From contig NZ_AZSJ01000004.1 of assembly GCF_000516555.1 (NCBI RefSeq), forward strand, positions 189,592-253,591: a stretch of 64,000 bases of DNA, written 5' to 3'. This document shows, piece by piece, positions 34,246 through 42,109 of the stretch. Both the position numbers and the translations under genes were made by a program. The notes beneath the pieces are model-generated. The model was not told the DNA's origin. It saw only the letters and a list, made by a program, of their open reading frames with translations, and searched no databases. How positions within the stretch are numbered: the first letter of the stretch is position 1; each line of letters opens with the position of its first letter. The DNA is from Afipia sp. P52-10. GTDB taxonomy: Bacteria; Pseudomonadota; Alphaproteobacteria; Rhizobiales; Xanthobacteraceae.

Positions 34246-35787
34246 TCAGTACGCAGCGCGCAGTTTGAAACGCTGAATCTTCCCGGTCGCGGTCTTCGGC
34301 AGACTGTCCACCACCTCGATCCACCGTGGATATTTCCACGCGCCGATCTTGGTCTTCACATGCTCCTTCAACGCCTCATTGAGACCTTCGTTCGATGCGC
34401 CGGGCTTCAACACGACAAATGCCTTTGGCTTCAACAGGCCCTCGCCGTCTGCGGCCGCAATGACGGCGGCTTCGGCGACCGAAGGATGCGTGATCAACGC
34501 GCTCTCGACCTCGAACGGCGACACCCAGATGCCCGAAACCTTGAACATATCGTCTGAGCGGCCGCAGAAGGTGTAACGACCATCCGCGTCGCGCACGTAC
34601 TTGTCGCCCGTGCGCGTCCAGCCGCCCTCGAAGGTCTGCCGGCTCTTGCTGCGCTGATTCCAATAGCCTTCCGCAGCCGACGGCGCATCGACCAACAGCT
34701 CGCCGACTTCGCCATCCGCAACATCGGCTCCGACATCGTTGACGAGGCGGACGCGATAGCCGGGCACCGGACGCCCCGACGAACCATATTTAATGTCGTC
34801 TGGCGAGTTGGAGAGGAAGATGTGTAGTAGCTCAGTCGAACCGACACCGTCGAGGATATCCACGTCAAAGCGCTGCTTCCAGGCTTGCCCTACCGCTTCC
34901 GGCAACGCTTCGCCGGCAGAAGTGCAGATGCGCAGCTTGGGAAAACGCGGCTCGTTCCTGCATCCCTCGTCGTTCAGCATGGCCGCAAACAACGTCGGCA
35001 CACCATAGAAGATCGTCGCGCCGTACTGCCGCATCAATCCGAACATCGCCGCCGGCGTGGGGCGGTCCGGATACAACACGGTGGTCGCTCCAACCGACAT
35101 CGGAAACGTCAGCGCATTGCCGAGACCGTAGGCGAAGAACAGCTTCGCCGCCGACAGACCGACGTCGCCCTCGCGAATGCCCAACACCTGATGCGCGTAG
35201 GTCTCTGCCGTCGCCTGCAAATTCGCATGCAAATGTCGTACGCCCTTCGGCATGCCGGTCGAACCAGACGAATAGAGCCAAAAGGCTGGTTCGTCGCGAT
35301 GGGTATCCGCCGTCGCGAAGGCCTCGCTCTCGCGGGCAACCTCATCGGCAAAGCTCAAGTACCCTTGCGCATCCTTGCCGACCACGACCACATGCGCGAG
35401 ATCCGGCATACGGCCGAGCAGTTCCTGCACCACTGGCAACAACGCGTCCGAGATGAACAGCACGCGCGCGCGACAATCGCTGAGGACGTAAGCGTATTGC
35501 TCCGCGGTCAGCAGGGTATTGAGCGGCACCGGCACAATGCCAGCGCGGATCGCGCCGAGAAACACGATGGGAAATGCGATCGTGTCGAGCATGATCATCG
35601 CAATCCGCTCTTCACGGCGCACACCGAGACGCTTCAGAAGATTGGCAAGACGCCGGCTTTCAAGCTGCAAGTCGCCATAGGTCAGGCGCGCCGCCGGATC
35701 GGTGAAAGCGAGCTTGTTCGCGCGGCCTGCGTCGATGTTGCGGTCGAGCAGATACGTCACCGCATTATAGCGATCCGGCAAGCTCAT
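34246..35787 (-). CDS. bclA: Benzoate-CoA ligase
   Basis: AMP-forming ligase turning benzoate, ATP and CoA into benzoyl-CoA, the entry to the box route. From the ATG at 35787 (MSLPDRYNAVTYLLDRNI, after GGAGGGG) it has 513 residues, the normal size; the open frame extends to 36282 but crosses the operator region. P-loop YSSGSTGMPKG (about residue 165), DGVGSTELLHIFLSN, the hinge GRSDDMFKVSGIWVSP and the catalytic Lys in PKTATGKIQRFKLR are all present. AKLFFAYGLGNALTFP and YGVPTLFAAML match aryl-CoA ligases of the benzoate group. Divergent from boxR across about 210 bases. Confidence 0.94.
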   Translation of the reverse strand: MSLPDRYNAVTYLLDRNIDAGRANKLAFTDPAARLTYGDLQLESRRLANLLKRLGVRREERIAMIMLDTIAFPIVFLGAIRAGIVPVPLNTLLTAEQYAYVLSDCRARVLFISDALLPVVQELLGRMPDLAHVVVVGKDAQGYLSFADEVARESEAFATADTHRDEPAFWLYSSGSTGMPKGVRHLHANLQATAETYAHQVLGIREGDVGLSAAKLFFAYGLGNALTFPMSVGATTVLYPDRPTPAAMFGLMRQYGATIFYGVPTLFAAMLNDEGCRNEPRFPKLRICTSAGEALPEAVGQAWKQRFDVDILDGVGSTELLHIFLSNSPDDIKYGSSGRPVPGYRVRLVNDVGADVADGEVGELLVDAPSAAEGYWNQRSKSRQTFEGGWTRTGDKYVRDADGRYTFCGRSDDMFKVSGIWVSPFEVESALITHPSVAEAAVIAAADGEGLLKPKAFVVLKPGASNEGLNEALKEHVKTKIGAWKYPRWIEVVDSLPKTATGKIQRFKLRAAY

Positions 35788-35901
35788 GCGCCCCTCCGCC
35801 GTTGCTGGGATGAGGCGCCCGCATGTTAGCACAGGACCGAACTGCCGCCGCTTGAACGGCATGGCTCTATATCCTTGCCCGTCGCGCTTCCGCCCGCCTA
35901 T

Positions 35902-35922
35902 TGAATTATAATTCATATAAAG
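35902..35922. promoter_or_regulatory. Candidate BoxR operator in the bclA/boxR divergent promoter
   Basis: Perfect palindrome TGAATTATAATTCA (35902-35915) followed by TATAAAG. It matches 17 of 21 positions of the boxC-proximal element at 33333, with the TGCA half-sites changed to TGAA and TTCA. It lies 115 bases above bclA and about 80 above boxR, where it could control both. Confidence 0.5.
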
Positions 35923-35997
35923 CCAGCCATACGGGTTGCTGTCAATGAGAGCCAGCACTATGGTTCGCGGTCGAATTTCGAAAATCCAACGGCGGCC

Positions 35998-36897
35998 ATG
36001 GCCGAACGACCCTGCTCCGACGACGTCTTCCTTCAGCAGCTGGGCCAGCAGGTCCGCACCACGCGCGGCCTGCATGGCATGTCGCGTAAAGTTCTGGCGA
36101 ACGTGTCGGGGATTTCGGAGCGCTACATCGCCCAACTCGAGAGCGGCAAGGGCAACGTTTCGATCGTGTTGCTGCGCCGCCTGGCCCACGCGATGGGAAC
36201 GCCGCTGGAAGACATCATTCCAGGCAGTGACTCGCCCGACTGGCCCGTCCTCCGCGCCCTCGCGCGCAAGGCGACGCCACAACAGATAGCCGCCGCCAAA
36301 GAAGCGATCATCGGACAGGCCAATGCCCCTCCCCTTCGCAAGCTGGCGCCGATCGGCATCGCCCTGATCGGCCTGCGCGGCGCGGGTAAAAGCACGCTAG
36401 GCAAACAGCTCGCCGAGACCATCGGCTGGCGTTTCGTCGAGCTCAACAAGGAAATTGAAAAACAGAACGGGCTTTCGGTCGCCGAAATCCTTGCGCTGTA
36501 CGGCCAGGAAGGCTTCCGCCGTATGGAGCAGATCGCGTTGGTTCAAACACTCGCATGTAAGGAGCCGATCGTGCTCGCGACCGGCGGCGGCATTGTCTCC
36601 GAGCCGCTGACCTTCGATCTGATCTTGTCGTCGTTCTACACGGTGTGGCTGAAGGCCGAGCCGGAGGAACATATGGCTCGCGTGCGCAACCAGGGCGATC
36701 TGCGGCCGATGGCCGACGACCGCTCGGCAATGCAGGAACTGCGAACAATCCTGCTGAGCCGCCAGCCGCTTTATGCGCGCGCGTCCGCGCAAGTGGACAC
36801 CGCTGGATTGAGCGTCGAACAAGCCGCGGCACGGCTGCTCGAAACGGTCAAACCGATGGTGGCGCGAAGTCAGTCCCGCACGGCGACAAGACGTTAA
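35998..36897 (+). CDS. boxR: BoxR benzoyl-CoA-responsive repressor (HTH-shikimate-kinase-like fusion)
   Basis: Regulator of box genes. The 299-residue chain has an N-terminal XRE-type HTH (about residues 10-75; MSRKVLANVSGISERYIAQLESGKGN, read over the recognition helix), a linker, and a C-terminal shikimate-kinase-like domain (about 118-290). The Walker A GLRGAGKS is intact and LATGGGIV is kept, while the shikimate-binding Asp-x-Asp of true kinases reads VELNKEIE, so kinase activity is improbable; in characterised BoxR/BzdR this domain senses benzoyl-CoA. It is encoded on the plus strand, divergent from bclA and convergent with the Liv-type transporter genes. Confidence 0.95.
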   Translation: MAERPCSDDVFLQQLGQQVRTTRGLHGMSRKVLANVSGISERYIAQLESGKGNVSIVLLRRLAHAMGTPLEDIIPGSDSPDWPVLRALARKATPQQIAAAKEAIIGQANAPPLRKLAPIGIALIGLRGAGKSTLGKQLAETIGWRFVELNKEIEKQNGLSVAEILALYGQEGFRRMEQIALVQTLACKEPIVLATGGGIVSEPLTFDLILSSFYTVWLKAEPEEHMARVRNQGDLRPMADDRSAMQELRTILLSRQPLYARASAQVDTAGLSVEQAAARLLETVKPMVARSQSRTATRR

Positions 36898-36932
36898 ACG
36901 AGCTTTCGCAGAATCCCGCACTGCCGTTGCGG

Positions 36933-37643
36933 CTACACGCCGAGATAACGCTCCAGCGTATCCGGCTGCCCCTGCAATGATGCCGGGGTACCGTCGAACA
37001 CCACGCGGCCCTTGGAAAGCAGAACGACGCGATCGGCAACGCGTGACAGGCTGCGGAAATCCTTATCGACGACGATGGTTGCGATCCCTTCGCCCTTGAT
37101 CACCGCGAGCGTATTCCAGATGTCCTGCGCCACCATCGGCGCGAGGCCCTCGGTTGCTTCATCGATCAGGATCAGATCCGGGTTCGTCATCAGCGCACGA
37201 CCGATCGTCAACATCTGCTGCTCGCCACCCGAGAGCTGATGCCCACCGTTGTTGCGTCGTTCGCGCAGCCGCGGAAACAACCCGAAGATCCGGTCAAGCG
37301 TCCAGGTGCAACGGCCGTCGGTCGCAGGTCGTGCGGCCATGACGAGATTCTCGACCACTGACAGCGAGCCGAATACGCCGCGTCCCTCAGGCACGAACGC
37401 AACGCCCGCCTGCGCGATCGCCTCCGGCGCCGCCCGCGTGATGCTTTTTCCTGCGAATACGACGTTGCCTCGACAGTCCGCGACAAGTCCCATCAGCGAG
37501 CGCAGCAACGTGGTTTTACCCATTCCATTGCGGCCGATCAAAGCGACCTGCTCGCCACGATGCAGCTGCAGATCGATGCCGTGCAGCACCTGGCTCGCAC
37601 CGTAGAACGCTTCCAGCCGCTCCACCGTCACCAGCGGGCTCAC
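36933..37643 (-). CDS. ABC transporter ATP-binding protein, LivF family
   Basis: One of two ATPases of a branched-chain-amino-acid-type importer, 236 residues. Walker A GRNGMGKTT, signature LSGGEQQML, Walker B LILIDEATEG are intact; the GMGKTT variant and EATEGLAP are typical of LivF. The start is a GTG at 37643 overlapping the livG-like stop (GTGA), so translation is coupled. It is the last gene of the five-gene importer operon (41545 to 36933). Beside the box genes the likely cargo is benzoate or another aromatic acid, by context only. Confidence 0.92.
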   Translation of the reverse strand: MSPLVTVERLEAFYGASQVLHGIDLQLHRGEQVALIGRNGMGKTTLLRSLMGLVADCRGNVVFAGKSITRAAPEAIAQAGVAFVPEGRGVFGSLSVVENLVMAARPATDGRCTWTLDRIFGLFPRLRERRNNGGHQLSGGEQQMLTIGRALMTNPDLILIDEATEGLAPMVAQDIWNTLAVIKGEGIATIVVDKDFRSLSRVADRVVLLSKGRVVFDGTPASLQGQPDTLERYLGV

Positions 37644-38416
37644 GCGGCTTCTCCATGGCTACCGAGATAAGCGGCACGCACCGCCGGATTCATCCGAACT
37701 TCGCCCGGCATCCCCGACGCAATCACCCGGCCGTCTTGCATCACCGTCAACCGGTCAGCGAGTTCGAACACCGCGTCCATGTCATGTTCGACCAACAGCA
37801 CCGCATGCCCCTTCCGCAACGAAGCGATCAGGCTGATCACCTCGCGCGCTTCCTGCTGTCCCATCCCGGCGAGCGGCTCATCGAGCAGGATGATGCGCGG
37901 CTGCGTCGCCAGCACCATGGCGATCTCGAGTTGCCGCTGCTCGCCATGGCTGAGCACACTCGCCAGTGCATCGACACGCGGCATCAGCCCGGTACGTTCC
38001 AATGCCTCGTGAGCGGCGCGGTTGACGCTCAGATCGGAGAATGCGCTTCCGAACATCCGCAGCGGCCTTCGTCCATGCGCCTGTGCGGCGAGCCGGACAT
38101 TCTCGTAAACCGAGAACTGCGGAAAAATCGTTGTCTTCTGGTAGGAACGGCCGATTCCTGCCCGCGCACGCCGCTCCGCCTTCAAGCGCGTGACGTCCGC
38201 ATCGTCGAGAACGATCGAGCCTGAACTGACCGGGATATCACCCGAGAGCAAATTGATCAGCGTCGACTTACCCGCACCGTTCGGTCCGATAACGGCGTGG
38301 ATTTCATCCTGATGCACGTCGAGCGAAACGCGCTCCACCGCATGCACGCCACCGAATTGGCGCGACAACCCGACCGCACGCAATGACGCCGTCTCCGGGA
38401 CTTCTGCCTCAGGCAT
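37640..38416 (-). CDS. ABC transporter ATP-binding protein, LivG family
   Basis: Second ATPase of the importer, 258 residues. Walker A GPNGAGKST, a long LivG insertion (GIGRSYQKTTIFPQFSVYENVRLAAQA), signature LSHGEQRQLEIA, Walker B ILLDEPLAGM and the switch His in VEHDMDAVFELAD. The signature reads LSHGE instead of LSGGE, as in other LivG proteins. The start overlaps the end of the LivM-like gene by eight bases. Confidence 0.93.
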   Translation of the reverse strand: MPEAEVPETASLRAVGLSRQFGGVHAVERVSLDVHQDEIHAVIGPNGAGKSTLINLLSGDIPVSSGSIVLDDADVTRLKAERRARAGIGRSYQKTTIFPQFSVYENVRLAAQAHGRRPLRMFGSAFSDLSVNRAAHEALERTGLMPRVDALASVLSHGEQRQLEIAMVLATQPRIILLDEPLAGMGQQEAREVISLIASLRKGHAVLLVEHDMDAVFELADRLTVMQDGRVIASGMPGEVRMNPAVRAAYLGSHGEAA

Positions 38417-39410
38417 GGTTCACCTTCGCGGCCTTATCGATCGCCTGCGGCAACGGCGGTCGTTCGGCGTCGCCGAGCACAGCCCGCAACAGATGACGAA
38501 CTCCGTTGGGAAGAACCAGGACGATCGCGATCACGACGAGCCCTTCGACAAGCTTCCAATGCTCGGTGCTGGATTTGAGCACCTCTTCGAGCCCCATCAG
38601 GACGAAAGCGCCAATCAGCGGTCCGGCGACCGATCGCAGCCCGCCGATCAGCACCATGACCAGGATCGTCGCCGACAGGTGCCAGCCGAGCATCTGCGGA
38701 GCGACAAAGCCAAACTGCACTGCCGCGAGATATCCGGCAATACCCGCCAAAGCGCCTGAGATGACGAAAGCGATCAGCCGCAGTCGGAAAATGGGGAAGC
38801 CGAGCGAGCGAGCGCGGCGCTCATTGTCACGAGCGGCTGCGAGTGCGTGGCCGAACGGCGAACGCACCAGCGTCGTCAGCAATGCAACCGTCAGCACGAC
38901 AATCGTCAGAACAGTCCAATAGAACACCGCCGGCTTCTCGAGATCGAACAACACCTGCCCTGCGAGCGCGATCTCGGGCTTGTAGTTGATGAAGGCGCCG
39001 TCGGAACCGCCCGCGAGCTTGGTGTCATGGAACAGGAAGAACAGCATTTCGCCAAAGGCCAGCGTCACCATGATGAAGTAGATGCCGCGTGTGCGCAGCG
39101 CGAGCGCACCGATGATGAGTGCGGCTACAGCGGTCACACCAACCGCCAACGGGAGCGATGTCCAGAACGACACCGGATCGTATTTCGGGGTCGCCAGCGC
39201 CAGCACATAACCGCCGAGACCGAAGAACGCCGCATGACACAGGCTGACCAGCCCGCCATAGCCGACGACGAGATTCAGGGCCATCGCAAGGATGCCCATG
39301 ATCATGATCTTGGCCGTGAACTGAATGTAGTAGGTCGGCGCCAGAAACGGCAGCGCGGCTGCGAGAACGAGCAGCACGGCCGGGATCAGCCAAACGCGGG
39401 CGGCAGCCAT
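38409..39410 (-). CDS. ABC transporter permease, LivM family
   Basis: Inner-membrane permease of 333 residues starting at the ATG 39410 (MAAARVWLIPAVLLVLAAALPF); the open frame continues to 39845 in the LivH gene but that part is a shadow. About nine or ten hydrophobic segments are visible, with the LivM hallmark MALNLVVGYGGLVSLCHAAFFGLGGY and the coupling region AARDNERRARSLGFPIFRLRLIAFVISGALAGIAGY. Starts two bases after the LivH stop. Confidence 0.92.
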   Translation of the reverse strand: MAAARVWLIPAVLLVLAAALPFLAPTYYIQFTAKIMIMGILAMALNLVVGYGGLVSLCHAAFFGLGGYVLALATPKYDPVSFWTSLPLAVGVTAVAALIIGALALRTRGIYFIMVTLAFGEMLFFLFHDTKLAGGSDGAFINYKPEIALAGQVLFDLEKPAVFYWTVLTIVVLTVALLTTLVRSPFGHALAAARDNERRARSLGFPIFRLRLIAFVISGALAGIAGYLAAVQFGFVAPQMLGWHLSATILVMVLIGGLRSVAGPLIGAFVLMGLEEVLKSSTEHWKLVEGLVVIAIVLVLPNGVRHLLRAVLGDAERPPLPQAIDKAAKVNHA

Positions 39411-39412
39411 GG

Positions 39413-40291
39413 TCAAACCTCGCGCCGCCCGAGGATGCCGTTTGGTCGCCAAAGCAGCACGCCCGCCATCAGCACATAGATCAGAATGCTCGAGATATTG
39501 GGAAAGAACACTTTGCCGAAGGTATCGGTGAGGCCAATCAGCAGCGCGCCGATCGCAGCGCCCGTAATGGAGCCGATGCCGCCCAGCACCACGACGACGA
39601 ACGACAGGATCAACATGCCGTCGCCCATCCCCGGAAACACGGTAGAAACCGGCGACACGATGATGCCCCCGAGCGCCGCCAGCGCGATGCCGACCGCGAA
39701 TACATAGCGGTTGATCGTGTCGAAGCTGATGCCGAGCGCTCGCGTCATCTCGCGATTTTCCGCCCCGGCGCGAATGATCATGCCGATCTTGGTGCGCTGG
39801 ACGACGTAGAAGATCACCGCCGCGACGGCGAGACAGAATCCACAAATAGCCAGACGGTAGACCGAGTACGACAGGTTCTCAGTCAATTGAATCGTACCGG
39901 AGAACATCGGCGGCGGAGCCACCGCATGGACATCCTTGCCGAACAACAACTGACGAACTTCATCAAGAACGAGGATCAGGCCGAACGACAACAGCACCTG
40001 GGCAAGATGATCGCGGCCATATAACCTGCGAATGAAGATGCTTTCCAGCAGCAGGCCGACGACAAAAGCAATCGCCATCCCGCCGACCAACGCCAGCCAG
40101 AAACTCCCCGTCGCTGCGGCAATGCCATAGGCCAGATAAGCGCCCAGCATATAGAAGGCGCCATGAGCGAGATTGATCACGCCGAGGATACCGAACACCA
40201 GCGTTAATCCGCTGGCGACGAGAAAGAGGACCATTCCATACTGGATGGCGTTCAACAACTGAACGCCGAAGGTGACAAGGTCCATACCCAT
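39413..40291 (-). CDS. ABC transporter permease, LivH family
   Basis: Inner-membrane permease, 292 residues. MVLFLVASGLTLVFGILGVINLAHGAFYMLGAYLAY is the LivH opening, and RAGAENREMTRALGISFDTINRYVFAVGIALAALGGI is the ATPase-contact stretch. It forms the membrane channel with the LivM-like subunit. It lies 45 bases below the binding-protein gene. Confidence 0.93.
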   Translation of the reverse strand: MGMDLVTFGVQLLNAIQYGMVLFLVASGLTLVFGILGVINLAHGAFYMLGAYLAYGIAAATGSFWLALVGGMAIAFVVGLLLESIFIRRLYGRDHLAQVLLSFGLILVLDEVRQLLFGKDVHAVAPPPMFSGTIQLTENLSYSVYRLAICGFCLAVAAVIFYVVQRTKIGMIIRAGAENREMTRALGISFDTINRYVFAVGIALAALGGIIVSPVSTVFPGMGDGMLILSFVVVVLGGIGSITGAAIGALLIGLTDTFGKVFFPNISSILIYVLMAGVLLWRPNGILGRREV

Positions 40292-40336
40292 CCCGCCCTA
40301 AGACGGAGCGGGCCATAACGACCCGCTCCTCAATCA

Positions 40337-41545
40337 TCAAGCCATTCTGCAACCGCGCGCGGGATCATCCACATTGGTCTGTGCAATGGACACAAACTCG
40401 TTGCGCCCATTGCGCACCTCGCGCAGGTATATGTTCTGGATCGGGTTATGCGCCTTGTTGAAGCTCAGCGGCCCGCGCGGGCTGTCGATCTTCGCAGCTC
40501 CCATCGCCGATACCATCTTGTCGCGCGCCTTGGTGTCACCACCGACCGCCGTCAACCCGATATCGAACAGCGCGCCAGCGTCATATCCCTGCACTGCATA
40601 GATATCGCCTTCCAGATTGGTCTTGGCCTTGAATGCCTTCAGGAAAGCGACGTTCGCCGGATTGTCCAGGTTATCGGCGTAGTGCAACGTGGTCTTGATG
40701 CCGTTCGCAGCCTCGCCCTGTGCATCGAGCGTGCCGTCGGTCAGAAAGCCTGCGCCATAGAGCGGGATTGTCTTGTTCAGACCCGCGGCGGCATAATCCT
40801 TGACGAACTTCACCGCACCCGCCCCCGCGAAGAACGAAAACACGGCATCGGGTTTCAGCGTCGCAATCCGCGTCAGCAACGCCTGGAATTCGACCTCCGG
40901 GAAAGGCACCGTCAGATCCTCGACCACCTTACCGCCGAGCTTGGTGAAATTCTCCGCAAAGGCGCCCATCATCTCCGCCCCCGCGGTGTAGCGCCAGGTG
41001 ATCGTCGCAACGTTCTTCAGTCCCGCATCGATCATCACCTTGCCAGCGGGATAAGTCGTCTGCCAATTGGAGAACGATGTCCGGAAAATATTCGGTGCGC
41101 ATTGCGGGCCGGTTGCATCGTTAGCGCCAGCATTCGGGATGATCAGCAGCGTGTTGGTATCGCGCGCGACTTTCACCATCGCCATGGCGACGCCGGAGTG
41201 GACGGTGCCAAGCACCATGTCCACCTTTTCGCGGCCGACCAGGCGGTTCATGTTGTCGGTGGCCGACTCCGGCTTCGATTCATCATCCACCTGTACATAT
41301 GTAATCTCACGACCGCCAAGCTTCCCTCCCTTCTGCTCCACATACAGACGGAAGCCCGCATCGATGAACTGGCCAAGCTTGGCGTAAGTCCCCGTGTAAG
41401 GCAGCATGAGGCCGACTTTCAATGGAGCCGCCTGCGCAATCGCTGGCGAGCGCAAATGCGGCGCTGCGACCAACGTCGCCGCTCCGGCCGCACCGGACAA
41501 GAGACTGCGTCGCGTGAGGCCGGATGGCTGATTGCGAATCATCAT
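40337..41545 (-). CDS. ABC transporter substrate-binding protein, LivK/aromatic-acid type
   Basis: Periplasmic receptor of 402 residues, start at the first of two ATGs behind GAGGAGGAG. The leader has a twin-arginine pattern (LTRRSLLSGAAGAATLVAAPHL) with cleavage near AIAQA-AP, so export may be through Tat. The Peripla_BP_6 fold starts PLKVGLMLPYTGTYAKLGQFIDAGFRLY; GTVHSGVAMAMVKVARDTN and RYTAGAEMMGAF follow. The family includes receptors for benzoate-type and other aromatic acids as well as amino acids; box-gene context favours an aromatic. First gene of the importer operon. Confidence 0.9.
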   Translation of the reverse strand: MMIRNQPSGLTRRSLLSGAAGAATLVAAPHLRSPAIAQAAPLKVGLMLPYTGTYAKLGQFIDAGFRLYVEQKGGKLGGREITYVQVDDESKPESATDNMNRLVGREKVDMVLGTVHSGVAMAMVKVARDTNTLLIIPNAGANDATGPQCAPNIFRTSFSNWQTTYPAGKVMIDAGLKNVATITWRYTAGAEMMGAFAENFTKLGGKVVEDLTVPFPEVEFQALLTRIATLKPDAVFSFFAGAGAVKFVKDYAAAGLNKTIPLYGAGFLTDGTLDAQGEAANGIKTTLHYADNLDNPANVAFLKAFKAKTNLEGDIYAVQGYDAGALFDIGLTAVGGDTKARDKMVSAMGAAKIDSPRGPLSFNKAHNPIQNIYLREVRNGRNEFVSIAQTNVDDPARGCRMA

Positions 41546-41644
41546 GAACGTCTCCTCCTCTGATTTAATTATCGTCTGTTAGCGGCAATGGTTGAGAACG
41601 AGCATAGGCTGGATGCGGCGACTTCCTCAGCGCCGCACCATAAT

Positions 41645-41709
41645 TTGTGCCACGAAACGGCACAAGAAATATCATGCAGGCGTGTGGCGACGCGCTGCCG
41701 CACGCCTGC
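41645..41709. repeat. Two inverted repeats between the DUF35 gene and the importer operon
   Basis: TTGTGCC-N7-GGCACAA (41645-41665) and GCAGGCGTG-N16-CACGCCTGC (41676-41709) lie in the 181 bases between the DUF35 stop and the binding-protein start. They may terminate the DUF35-thiolase transcript or bind a regulator of the importer; no clear T-run follows either. Confidence 0.4.
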
Positions 41710-41726
41710 GCTTTCGATCATCCGCC

Positions 41727-42107
41727 TCAGGCGGGCTCGAACATGGGCACCTTCTGCCCGTCCTCCGACGCCACCATCGCCACGCGGACCGGTTGGCCGA
41801 TCGCCAGCTTGTCGTTCTCCGCATGGACGATGTTGGTCATCATCGTGACGCCTTCGTCCAAGGTGACGTAGGCGATGACGTAAGAATCCTTGCCGCGTCG
41901 GGAGACGCTGTAGCTGTAGATCGTGCCGGTGCCCCTCGCCGGCTTCAATTCGACATCCGTGCTCATGCAGAACGGACACACCGCCCGCGGATACCAATGA
42001 AATTTTCCGCATGCTTTGCACTGAGGAACGGCGAGTTGTCCCTCATTGGCGCGGCTCCAGAACTGCGCGGTCTCGACGTTGACCGACGGAGATGGAATCT
42101 TGCTCAT
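41727..42107 (-). CDS. DUF35 OB-fold/zinc-ribbon acyl-CoA-associated protein
   Basis: 126-residue partner protein with an N-terminal zinc ribbon Cys-x2-Cys-x10-Cys-x2-Cys (CKACGKFHWYPRAVCPFC, about residues 30-47) followed by an OB-fold (TGTIYSYSVSRRG...IAYVTLDEGVTMMTNIV). DUF35 proteins form complexes with thiolase-fold enzymes and bind the CoA part of the substrate. Start ATG at 42107, two bases after the stop of the thiolase-fold gene; the long upstream open frame is the shadow of that gene. Confidence 0.9.
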   Translation of the reverse strand: MSKIPSPSVNVETAQFWSRANEGQLAVPQCKACGKFHWYPRAVCPFCMSTDVELKPARGTGTIYSYSVSRRGKDSYVIAYVTLDEGVTMMTNIVHAENDKLAIGQPVRVAMVASEDGQKVPMFEPA

Positions 42108-42109
42108 GA

